Positions 10,056 to 18,903 of a stretch of 20,149 nucleotides of DNA are shown piece by piece; the stretch's first letter is position 1; each line of letters starts with the position of its first letter. The translations under genes and the position numbers were made by a program. Source of the DNA: Azolla pinnata (lineage: Eukaryota > Streptophyta > Polypodiopsida > Salviniales > Salviniaceae); assembly GCA_037176905.1 (NCBI GenBank), contig JBBBWG010011891.1, forward strand, positions 1-20,149, read 5' to 3'. Under the pieces are notes generated by a model that did not search any database, was not told where the DNA came from, and saw only the letters and a list, made by a program, of their open reading frames with translations.

Positions 10056-11457
10056 GCTGGTAATGATATGTCGAATTATCTAAAAAAAGCCAAGGTACAT
10101 AGAAAATGAGAAGCATGAAGGAATGGATATAGCGGATATATCGAGATTTGGGTCATAGCTTCAAATTCAAGACAAAAAAAGAAAGATTCCACAAAACTTA
10201 AAAGCATCAAATGGGAATGCATGTACGAAGTTATGCTTTTCCTTTTCTATCAGTGGATATAAATTACAATACTGCTTAGCAGCGGAAGAAGAATACCATG
10301 ATCATACATATATACTCGTTTTCATTTATAATTGAATTCTTTTCATATCCAAAGATCCAAACTTACAGTAGTATTCTTAAAAATGTTAATTGCATTGAAG
10401 AGATTAAAAATAGGTCGATTAACCTCTTGCTTTGATGATGATGATGATGATAGACACCATGATTTTATCCGCATGTTTGATAACTCATTCAAATGCGGAT
10501 CATGATATCCTTTTTAAGTTTGGAAGTGGAAAGAAAATACAAGCAATTGATTGCGTGAGTTGACGATCTCTACTTTGTTCCTTCCTTTCTTCCCAAGAAA
10601 CTCTCCTTACTAAAAACAAGAAGAAGAAGAAGAAGAAGAAGAAAGTTCCTAAATAATTCTTGAAATGTTTCTAAATTACGAAACGAAACCTAACACATGC
10701 GTTTGTCTGGTTCACTCTTTAATTCGAGCTTAGTGTGCATAAACCAACTCACTTCGATTTGCTACCATTGTTAATGACAAATGTCATCCATTGAGGACAA
10801 CAAATATCGACTTAATTACCCAAAAATCAGATTGAGATGGATATATCAAGTTAATTAACATTTGGGCCATTCTGTTAAACTTAGTAAGGTAGAGTAATTA
10901 CTCAATTCATTGATCTATTAATCGATTGATTATGCCGATTTGATTAGAATGTCGAATCAATAGCGAGATCAAGATTCAAATTAGTAGTCGTGGTGGTGAG
11001 GATTAGATTAAGGTAACTAATGGTAGAGATTAAAGTAATTAACGATGCTAACCAAGATAAGTACTGGATGTAAACAGGCCTATAGGGGGAGCTTTGCAGT
11101 TGGGAGTGTGAAAGATTCGATGGAACCGAGTTCAGAACAGTAGTAGTGGGCATCAATTAGCCAGCTAGCCAGTCAGTGATTGGACAACTTTTGTTCTGGC
11201 ATCATTTCCACGATTCTTCAGAAAGGCGCTCCTACTATCATGTATGTACAACTGCATTGCTTTCTTTTGGCGATCATCGAAAGCAGCAAAGAGAGCAAGG
11301 GGATCTATTTTTTTTTCTTCTTTTCACTTCTCCGTTTTGATTTGCTGCCCGGGCTCTCGGCCTTGGGTTCTTTGGGTCTTTTTGGTGAGGCACAGGATGC
11401 CGGCAAGCTGTAGAAGCTTTTCTTGTCCTCGCTCCACCTGATGCAACCCATGAGATG

Positions 11458-11604
11458 CATGCATGGCACATCATACCATAGCATGCAAGCCATGTATATA
11501 CCATGGGCCATGCGCATGCATGTCACAGCACAATGCATCATAGCATGGGCACATGTCCGTTTGCATGCATGCACATCACACACACACGCACATACACATG
11601 CATA
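11458..11604. promoter_or_regulatory. Cluster of RY (CATGCATG) motifs upstream of the GH17 gene
   Basis: Perfect palindromic CATGCATG occurs at 11458-11465, 11515-11522 and 11564-11571, with a near copy (CATGCATA) at 11597-11604, about 170-310 bp before the GH17 ATG. CATGCATG is the RY element bound by B3 factors of the ABI3/FUS3/LEC2 (VP1) group. A TATATA word sits among them (about 11495-11500). The region is generally CATG-rich and low in complexity, so the sites could be a by-product of repeat expansion; binding is inferred from the motif alone. Confidence 0.4.
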
Positions 11605-11768
11605 CATGCATACATACGTACACAAACAACGGAAGAGTAAAGAGTAAGAAAGAACAGAATGAAGTAGTAGTAGAAGACAGAAAGAGGAGCAGCAGCTGTC
11701 TGTCTGTCTGTCTGCGCGCGAGCTTACGAAGAAGAGGAAGAAGAAGAAGAGGAGGAGGAGGAAGGTTT
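11573..11768. repeat. Microsatellite-rich GH17 leader: CA/CATA, (CTGT)5, GAA/GGA runs
   Basis: In order: a CACACA/CATACATG tract (about 11577-11622), (CTGT)5 (about 11696-11714), and a purine run of GAA and GGA units (about 11730-11765) that ends just before the ATG. The layout parallels the LOG-like leader. It is probably the 5' untranslated region. Open frames across it are by-products of the repeats. Confidence 0.7.
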
Positions 11769-11769
11769 C

Positions 11770-14073
11770 ATGGGGCATTTGATGCAGAGCCTCGTCTTGC
11801 TGTATCATCTTTCTCTTCTCCTTCTGCAAGGTAAGCATTCCATACTTTCTTCTCTTTGTTTCGCACAGAAGCCATACTGATGGAGAGGAGGAGACTCAGA
11901 GAGAGAGGGGGGGGGGGGCAGGGGGGGGGCGGGGAGAGAGAGAGAGAGATAGATGTGGTCGGCCATGGGAAGACATGGATGGCATGATGCGATGCGATGT
12001 GAGAGAGAGTGTGGTTCGGGCATGGCAAGTCATGGCACGATGCGATGCGAGAGAGAAATGTGGTTGGTTGGAACTTGGGGCATGGCAAGACATGGCATGA
12101 TGCGATGATGTGATGCGAGAGAGGGAGGCATGGCATGATGCAAAGCGATGCGATGGTATTGTGTGTGCATGGAAGAAACAAGGCTGGGGCCGCGACTGAG
12201 CAGGTGGGAGAGCGAGGGGCGGGGAGGTGGGGTTCTGCTACGGCCGCTTCTCCAACGAGGTGCCGACGCCGCAGGAAGTGGCGAGCTTCCTGGTGCACAA
12301 GTCCATCTCCAAGGTGCGCATCTTCGACAACGACGAGGCAGTGATTCAAGCGTTTGGCGGCATGGGGATCGAGATGGTGATCGGGATACCCAACGGGGAT
12401 CTGCCCGACTTCCAGACCGAGGCACAAGCCGACCAATGGGTGTCCTCGTACCTCGCCCCTCTCGCCGCCTCCACTACGATCACGGCCATCGCGGTCGGAT
12501 CCGAAGTCGTCACCAACGACTACTCCTCGTCTGCCCTCGTGCTTCCTGCCATGAAGAACCTGCACACGGGCCTCACCAAGTCGGGGCTCTCCGCCTCCAT
12601 CTCGGTCACCACCGCCAACTCCATGGCCATCCTGCAGGACTCGTTCCCGCCGTCGGCTGCGCGCTTCAACACCACGTTCGCCGCCGCGTTCATGAAGCCG
12701 CTTCTCGACTTCCTGCGCTCCGTCGGCTCGTTCGTGATGATCAATGCGTACCCGTACCTGGCGTACAGCAGCGACCCCGCCACGGTGCTGCTCGGCTACG
12801 CCCTCTTCCAGGGCCAGCCGCCCGTCGTGGATCCCAACACGACGCTGCAGTACACGAGCCTCTTCGATGCGCAGCTCGATGCCCTCTACTTCGCGATGGA
12901 GGGCCTGGGCCACTCGGAGCTCAAAGTCGTGGTCAGTGAGACGGGCTGGCCCACCAAAGGAGATGCCGACGAGAGCGGCGCGAGCCTGCAGAATGCAAAG
13001 GCCTACAACAGCTACCTCGTTGCCCGCGTCGTCCAGGATGTGGGCACGCCGCACCGTCCCAACCAGCCCGTCGATGCTTACATCTTCTCGCTCTATAATG
13101 AGAACCTCAAAACAGGGGCTGAATCGGAGAGGCACTGGGGTGTCTTCAATCCCGATGGCACCGGCATTTACCCCTTGGACCTCACCGGAACCAACACGTC
13201 CCTAGCCCCTCCGTCAGCCCCGCAGAGTAATCCCACGCCTGCTACCACCCCGACTCCTAGCGCGAATGCCAGTTATGGTGCGACGTGGTGTGTTGCAAAG
13301 GCTGGAGCTAGCAACTCCAGCCTATCGGCCGGCATAAATTGGGCCTGTGGACAAGGGAAGGCTAATTGCTCCGCTATCCAGCAAGGCCAAGCTTGCTATC
13401 TGCCCAACACCTTCCAAAACCATGCCTCCTATGCCTACAACAGCTACTTCTTCCTTACAGGTGGAAATAAGGCTTCTTGCGATTTCAATGCCACTGCTAC
13501 CATCACCAACACTAACCCAAGTGAGTCTCCATGAATTCCTATTTTGATTCATACCAACAGGCATTCGATCGATGCTGCTTTTTGTATATACTCCATCGTC
13601 TTCTCCTGCCAACCTTCCTTTTAAGACAGTGTATGCTTTTTTACCTCCATGTTTGAAATCGCGCTTTCTGTTCTCCTGCAGGCTACGGATCTTGCGAATT
13701 TCCAGCTTCAACGTAAGGCTTTCTATGACTCGAAAGGAAAAGATTGGGTTTTTTTTTTTTTTAAGGTTTAGGGTATGCTTTTTTTTAAGGTTTAGGGTTT
13801 TCTTCAAGTCCTAAATCATATACCTGTGTGAATCATGATTATTAGCATGGTCATCCCGCCCTCTGAGCCATGCCAAGTTTTCTCTTGTGCATTGAGTCAT
13901 GCCAAGTTTTCTCTTAACCTTCATTACTTGTGGTTGTCTGCAGTTTGGCGTCATTGTTGTCGAACGATACTGGGAATAGTACCTCGGCAGCCTCTTTCGT
14001 CTCATCATCAAGCTGGGCCTTGAACACTTACACTTCGATCCTCTTAGTTTTGACGCTCGTCTGCTTCAACTAA
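11770..14073 (+). CDS. GPI-anchored GH17 beta-1,3-glucanase with X8/CBM43 domain
   Basis: Glucan endo-1,3-beta-D-glucosidase, acting on callose at the plasma membrane or cell wall. Exons: 11770-11830, 12204-13520, 13682-13712, 13944-14073 (1539 nt, 512 aa); intron phases 1, 1, 2. Exon 1 is a signal peptide (Leu-rich, about residues 1-20). GH17 begins at VGFCYGR (29). The proton donor is E121 in AVGSEVV and the nucleophile E266 in VVSETGWPTKGD; the usual NE of the donor motif is SE here. A Ser/Pro/Thr linker (about 349-378) leads to X8, which starts at WCVAKAG (about 382) with six Cys (383, 402, 409, 418, 446, 464). The last Cys is encoded by the 31-nt exon 3 (YGSCEFPAS). Exon 4 supplies a Ser/Thr-rich stretch and a hydrophobic tail (about 499-511), the form of a GPI signal. 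Intron 1 has a tandem acceptor (GAGCAG; exon could start at 12201, adding one residue) with a weak pyrimidine tract. Length and domain order are normal for the family. Confidence 0.93.
11907..11934 (+). other. G-run in GH17 intron 1, potential G-quadruplex
   Basis: Twelve Gs, CA, nine Gs, C and four Gs follow one another about 75 nt after the exon 1 donor, flanked by GA runs on both sides. It lies on the transcript strand, so both DNA and pre-mRNA quadruplexes are possible. Homopolymer lengths like these are also prone to sequencing error. Confidence 0.6.
11964..12157. repeat. Imperfect tandem repeat (about 57-60 bp) in GH17 intron 1
   Basis: Units start with catgg(g/c)aaga/tcatgg at 11964, 12021 and 12081 (steps of 57 and 60 bp), with a partial fourth near 12129. 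Each carries catggcatgatgcgatgcga followed by GAGAGAG and GTGTGGTT. The repeat fills the second half of the 373-bp intron and ends about 45 bp before the acceptor. Confidence 0.7.
13751..13801 (+). repeat. T-run plus TTTAGGG telomere-type words in GH17 intron 3
   Basis: TTAAGGTTTAGGG occurs at 13761-13773 and again at 13785-13797, a 24-bp period, each preceded by a T run. The second copy contains a telo-box (AAACCCTAA on the opposite strand). Two units are too few for a former chromosome end; a short insertion or slippage product is more likely. Confidence 0.7.
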
Positions 14074-14735
14074 GACATTCAACACTCTTCTGCCGTTGGT
14101 TATGAACACCTTGCTTGCTCCCCATCCATGGACAGAAAAGGAAAAGAAAAAGGAAAACACCCGAGTAAAACTCTGTAGCATGACTAACGGCATTATTCAA
14201 AGAGGCGAAATTCTTCATGTTTCGTGGGTCTCTTTGTAGGGGCGAAGATGTGGGGTCAGGAAGACTGAGCTTTTGCATACGTTACACGTATGCTGGTTTG
14301 ACGGGCTTGAACACATGACTGTTCAACACTCCAAATTTATCTTCGTGACTGATTTGTGAAGATACACCATACCAAGATATTTTGGTAATATTTGTATTCC
14401 TAATGCTTGAATATGGGCTATGTGCTGCCTTGTTTTGTGGGGATGCTGGATCTTCATAATATGTGGCAGTGGATTGAAAATCAACCATCATGTTTCAAAG
14501 CCTTAACCAAGCTGAATCCAGCTCAGCCTTCAGAAAAATAGGAGTCTTCTTTCCATTCATTGTACACTGGAACCCAAGTTGTGATATCCGTGCATAGCAT
14601 AGGACATACAGCTTCCTTAAACTGTTTGCTTTGCCGAGAATTATCCAGAGCTTAAATCTGACATCTGCTCCTAGGTGCTCACGGACCACCATGTGAATGA
14701 ATTTCTAGGATTAAGTCCCCAGAGCATAAGTTTGG
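14074..14735. other. GH17 3' flank; no gene recognised
   Basis: The first 150-200 bp should be the 3' UTR. Minus-strand open stretches at 14282-14491 and 14495-14692 have ordinary composition but no motif I recognise. They may belong with the coding-like stretch at 14736-15048 as exons of one minus-strand gene or relic; an acceptor-like CACCTAG is at about 14672-14678 on the minus strand. Confidence 0.25.
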
Positions 14736-15048
14736 TTAGTAGGGTTTGACTTTGAGAAGCACCCGCAGGACCTTCCACAAAGAGCTACGAACATTGAGCT
14801 GATCCAATCTTGTAGCACGAAGTCGTGATGCACTACGATTCTTCCTGTCATCGATCATTGCATGGAGCTCAAGAACACCAGTTTTTTGACAGAATGCCAC
14901 TGATTGCGTACCAAAGATGGTTGCATCACGTTCTTTGATGAAACGTGTTTGTGGGCATTGGAGCAAGTTGTTTTGGAAGCCCTGATGTTGAGTGACTTAC
15001 CATAGAAGTTTGTAGACAACATTGCGAATCATCGGAGGTCGCTTGCAT
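14736..15048 (-). pseudogene. Coding-like minus-strand stretch, unrecognised
   Basis: One minus-strand frame runs from about 15048 to 14736 with a single stop near 15000. It includes MIRNVVYKLLW, then RFIKERDATIFGTQSVAFC and RLRATRLDQLNVRSSLWKVL. Composition is protein-like. A strong donor-type sequence (CTATG/GTAAGT) spans 15005-14996 on this strand, and a GATGACAG/GAAG acceptor lies at about 14847-14840. Splicing these would remove the stop and keep the frame (W-K-N-R junction). I do not recognise the family. It may be an exon pair of a gene, a gene relic, or chance. Confidence 0.3.
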
Positions 15049-15179
15049 GCATAAAATGCTCATTAGGAAATTTCAAAACATGATAAAATATATTAAAAAA
15101 AATCTATTTAATAGGATATTAATAAACAAAAAAATTTGGTTTTAAAATAACAAATTACATTAATTTTAAAAAAAGTTGT

Positions 15180-15609
15180 TGATTGTGTCAAATGTCTCAA
15201 GTCAAAGTTTGACATGAGTTTGATGTGCAATCGATTTACTGTTTGGTATGATTTCGACATGAGTTTGATGTGAGCTTGACACACATATTAACTTGAGTTT
15301 GACACGATTTTAATGGTTAGTTGATAAAACCTTGAGCACAAATTTCTCGCTTCAAACACATGCCAGCTCCACTTAAAAACCAGATTAAATATAATGCAAC
15401 AAAACCACGTAAAAGCTGAGGCAAAATCTATATGAAGTTTGGGCGTCAAACTTGTGTCAAATCGCATATCAGTTATATATCAATTGTGCATCAAACTCAG
15501 TGTAAATTTTCAGTAGAGGCATTTAATGTGCAATTTGACGCGATTAGCAAAAAAAAACTTTGAAGCAATTTCGTGTCGAACAATGCGTTAACATCAATAC
15601 CTTGTAGTG
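15180..15609. mobile_element. Foldback, CACTA-like non-autonomous element
   Basis: The left half carries repeated GTTTGACATGAGTTTGATGTG words (15207-15315). The right half carries their reverse complements (GCGTCAAACTTGTGTCAAA, GCATCAAACTCA, about 15440-15500), so the region is a loose inverted repeat. The right end reads ACCTTGTAGTG (to 15609), i.e. CACTACAAGG on the minus strand, a typical plant CACTA terminus. No matching left terminus was found; the AT-rich 15060-15180 precedes it. Short subterminal words in both orientations are usual in CACTA elements. No transposase is present. Confidence 0.4.
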
Positions 15610-16024
15610 ATATTGTTTCACATGCAGTATCTATAGGTTTAAAAGTTTATAAAAACCGGTGTCTCTAATTGCATTTTGACTCGGAACAATAAGTCCTCCT
15701 TAGAGCCCTTCCCATTCTTATTTTTCTTTATTACTCAAGTGCATCTACAATAGTAAACACACAAATAGCATTAGTGATAGCAGTAGAATGACTGGCTCAC
15801 TTAAGTTTGCTCCTATAAGAATTTCCAACCTTGTTCACAAAGTCTATACAGATGACATAGGTGAAGTTTTCGACAAGGCATGTCCTCAACAAGGGCAATG
15901 CACAACCGATATATATGGCAACATGAAGACACTCACCTTTACAACACAAGCACATAAATAATGCTATTCAAGTTATGGTAATTCAACCATTATGCAAATG
16001 TATGGGTCTCAAAACCTCACCTAG
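15610..16024. other. AT-rich region between repeats; nothing recognised
   Basis: No open frame of note and no motif. It could be the degraded 5' part of the gypsy element that becomes readable at 16025, but no gag or protease pattern is visible here. Confidence 0.3.
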
Positions 16025-16907
16025 GATGTTGGCACTTTTTGCTTTTGTATTGATTTCAGGCCTCTAAATAGGATCACAATCCATGACGGATATCCCTTAC
16101 CAAGAATCGAGGATGTGTTGGATCAGTTGGGGAATCAAAGTACTTCACAACTTGGATTTAGCATTAGGATATTGGCAGATACGTTTGATGAGTGGGATGG
16201 ACACAAAATAACTTTTCAAACTAGTAAAGGGTTATCTTAATTGAAGAGGATGCCATTCGGAATATTAGATATAGGCAACATGTGTTTATTTGGATGACAT
16301 TTTACTCCACACAAAAACTTGGTGGGAACATAAGGACATGTTGCGAAGGGTACTCCACAAGATTCAACAGCATAATCTCTAGGTCTGCAAATGTCATTAG
16401 GGTTGCACCAAACATAAGTTCTTAGGATATGTATTTTTTGTAGGACTTCAAATGGATCCAAGGAAGATCATATCATTTCTGGAATTTCCGACACTTACTT
16501 CAATGGAAAAATTACAGAGATTTTTTGGATTAGTAAATTTGTCACTCCAATTTGTTCCCAATCTTACAATAGTCTAATCTCAGCCATTAAGACAACTATT
16601 GACAAAGGACATAAAGTTAAACTAGAATGCAAAATGTCAACATAGCTTCAACAAACTAATCTAGCTGGTATAGTTTGTTGCAACACTTGTGCACCTTGAT
16701 TCGTTAAAAAAATTTAACATACAAATCGACGTCGCTTATAATATTGGGTAAGGCCCTATGCGTCTTCAACAAGATGACAAGCTCTACTAGCGGGAGATCT
16801 ATTAGCATGTCACTAACAAAATCAGAACAATATTACTCTTCTTAGTAATTATATGGGGCACTTTTAACAAATTCAACCCATATCCACATGGTACTAAAGT
16901 TACAGTA
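16025..16907 (+). mobile_element. Dead Ty3/gypsy reverse transcriptase-RNase H fragment
   Basis: The plus strand shows the gypsy pol order. FCIDFRPLNRIT and YPLPRIEDVLDQL come first (16040-16125), then after a frameshift LDLALGYWQIR (16151-16183) and RMPFG (16247-16261). An internal deletion of the usual 20 or so residues follows, then VYLDDILLHTK (16284-16316), KFLGYVF, QMDPRKIISFLEFP and LQRFFGLVNL, all in one frame. RNase H follows with PLRQLLTK, FNIQIDVAYNIG and, after another frame change, TKSEQYYSS and IIWGTFNKF to about 16907. From 16284 one frame crosses seven stops (five TAG, two TAA). The YLDD core survives, but the copy cannot be translated. No LTRs, integrase or gag are attached. 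Confidence 0.8.
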
Positions 16908-17315
16908 GACAACATCCTTGAGGATGCCTTTTTGTTGTGGGTGGGGGGGTGGAGCCACTCTCGCTAAAGGGGGTTGGACATGAGAGTTTAAGAGATATGG
17001 AACGTGCAAGAGAGAGAGAGAGAGAGGTAGAAAGAATATAGAGAGAGAGAGACTGTTTATTTTTATCCTCGACCCTTTAATCATGGGTAAATATCCATTC
17101 ATACAATGAGATGTGAAGAGTCTCATACTCTTCTAGCCTTTCACACACAACATAGACACTTTAATCATGGGTTGACATCTATACACATACACAACATACT
17201 CATATATGTTTACAATATAAGTTGATTCTATACATACATATACAAATGTACAAGCTTTGGATAACATTTTCATAATGGGCACTTGCTCTACAAGTATATA
17301 TATTCACATTTTAGT
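16908..17315. other. Low-complexity intergenic region
   Basis: Contains a G run (about 16940-16950), two GA runs (about 17011-17026 and 17041-17051) and AT-rich sequence with TACATACATA words. No gene recognised. Confidence 0.5.
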
Positions 17316-17445
17316 CACTACAACACATAGGGGACTTAGTAACCCCCCAAATTTATAGAACATATATCAGTAATTGTGTTGCTAAGCGATGTCCTAAAAT
17401 GTTTGCGACACTAGAGTAGTAAGTAAATTAAAAATTAGTGACACC
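17316..17445 (+). mobile_element. CACTA-like left terminus with subterminal hairpin
   Basis: CACTACAACACATAGGGGAC starts at 17316. GGACTTAGTAAC (17332-17343) is mirrored by GTTGCTAAG...GTCC (about 17379-17394), giving an imperfect subterminal stem, and GCGACACTAG follows. This is the layout of plant En/Spm (CACTA) ends. I found no matching right end (TTGTAGTG) downstream in the window and no target-site duplication, so only one end is supported. Confidence 0.4.
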
Positions 17446-17546
17446 CTAGTTTGAGTTTTTAAAAAACTTCAAACTTTTCAAGGGAAACTTCAACATCGAG
17501 AGCTTGTTCCAAGTAATGGTTCCATCCCATCTAATAGAGTCAGTAG

Positions 17547-17663
17547 AGTTTTGTCGAAAATGTTAAACTTAGTATATCTAGTGGTCATCAAGCCGTAGCT
17601 TCTGCTCTTTTAGATTTTGGAGCCAACTCTTGTTTCATGGACTGAGATTTTGCTTTGGCACCC
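17547..17663 (+). mobile_element. Gypsy-type aspartic protease scrap
   Basis: One plus-strand frame reads LSISSGHQAVASALLDFGA then NSCFMD, a stop, then DFAL. This matches the flap-to-active-site pattern of Ty3/gypsy proteases (ALIDSGA...FID..FA). The catalytic D-S-G triad is D-F-G here (17613-17621) and a TGA interrupts the following helix. It lies downstream of the RT-RNase H fragment, the wrong order for one element, so it comes from a second insertion or a rearrangement. Confidence 0.45.
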
Positions 17664-17679
17664 TAAACCCTAAACCCTA
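17661..17679 (-). repeat. Short interstitial telomere-type tract
   Basis: CCCTAAACCCTAAACCCTA is two and a half perfect plant telomere repeats, directly after the protease scrap. It is too short to indicate a former telomere by itself. Confidence 0.85.
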
Positions 17680-18030
17680 TACTATAGAAACTATTATAAG
17701 TGTCAAGTGAATAGAGTAAGAATATTGTATGGGTCAGGCGAATAGAGTAATAAGAGAAGCTAATGGAGTAAGAAGAGAAGCCAATGAAGAGCGCGAATGA
17801 TATAACACATATATAATTGTAATTATATTAATAACTAGCTCGGGTACAAAGAAGGCTAAGGGGGTGCGCAAGGAAGGTGTTGAACTAGAATGGTTCATCA
17901 AGAGTGGAGGGGTTCAATTTATAGGTCTTATAGTGACTTCCATGACATATGCCACATAACCAACATTTATCTACATGGAATGCCATATGGCGAAGATTCA
18001 CCAAAATTCTATGCACCAGAATTTTGGAAT
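17680..18030. other. Intergenic; short repeated words, no gene
   Basis: Repeated gaatagagtaa / gaagctaatggagtaa / gaagccaatgaa words (17709-17795) form a loose tandem array, followed by AT-rich DNA. The last stretch before 18031 shows nothing recognisable. Confidence 0.4.
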
Positions 18031-18270
18031 CACAATAAGGTATTGGGTTGTTTGTTACGATAGTTTGTTGCGATCTAGCCGCAACGCGGCTACGTTGCGG
18101 CAATTGTTTTTCAAACTCGCCTCAAATTTGCCACTACTATTTATGCGACTTTTGCTGCAATTTTTTTCAAAAATTTTGACGCTCCATTTACAACGCTCAT
18201 AGCCACACAATTTGACGCGCCCATTACCGCGACCTTGTTGCAAATATAGAATACTTCATAATAGGTACAT

Positions 18271-18305
18271 AAGATTTGAACTAGTGATCTAACCACTTGG
18301 GCTAA
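18271..18305 (-). repeat. tRNA-like head, array unit 1
   Basis: On the minus strand TTAGCCCAAGTGG (18305-18293, A box) and AGTTCAAATCTT (18282-18271, B box). This is the best-preserved A box of the array, but the box spacing is shorter than in the other units, pointing to an internal deletion. Confidence 0.6.
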
Positions 18306-18903
18306 CAAACACTTATCTAATTTTACTAGTAAATATACCTTTATTATTATTACTTACAATGTTTGAAATCTATACATCTATTCATATACTAATCAATATG
18401 CATGAATGCATCTAAATATACATACAAATCTACATACACATGTCGATATACATGAATATATAAATATTTATGCGTATATATGTATGCATATAAAAGCGAA
18501 TATGAATTAGACATGTGCATGCATATATAAGTGAATATGTATGTATTGATAGATATACATACAAGTGAATTTGCATGTAGGCTTCAATATACATGTAAAT
18601 ATGCTTGTATCTGCCCATTTACAAGTCAATATACATCAAACATGTAGATATATAGACGAATCTACATATATCTATGCATACACACACAAATATGAATGAA
18701 AAAATGAATATTTAGATGAATATGCATGTATCTATGCATATACAGGTGAATACATACTAATATAAGTTAATTTGCATCTATGTTGCAACAAACTTGCGGC
18801 AAACACGCGGCTATATTGCAGCAAAGTCGTGGCAAGCAACGCGACAAAATGTGCAGTAAACATACAATTTTGCCGCGACCATACTGCAACATTATGTCCT
18901 AGG

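Larger units (their letters stand above)
9170..11450. other. Intergenic region between the two genes; repeats only
   Basis: No protein gene is recognisable. It holds the LOG-like 3' end, a perfect hairpin (9663-9682), a tRNA-like repeat (about 9900-10055), a (GAT)n run (about 10433-10452), a (GAA)n run (about 10619-10643), and AT-rich DNA to about 11160. From 11160 the composition shifts toward GC as the GH17 promoter begins; an inverted CCAAT word (attgg) is at 11179-11183. Confidence 0.5.

Noticed and set aside
11305..11838. 177-codon minus-strand frame across the GH17 leader
   Set aside because: Made of microsatellite and poly-pyrimidine sequence; no domain.
12148..12939. 263-codon plus-strand frame overlapping GH17
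   Set aside because: Shifted reading of the same GC-rich exon, Arg/Pro/His-rich, no motifs.
11768..13135. 455-codon open frame on the minus strand
   Set aside because: It lies opposite the GH17 exon and arises from its GC-rich third positions; the GH17 frame carries full catalytic motifs and splice logic, this one has none.
12227..13534. Single-exon GH17 model starting at GTG 12227 and ending at 13534
   Set aside because: It lacks a signal peptide, stops inside X8 before the sixth Cys, and ignores the matching-phase exons 1, 3 and 4.
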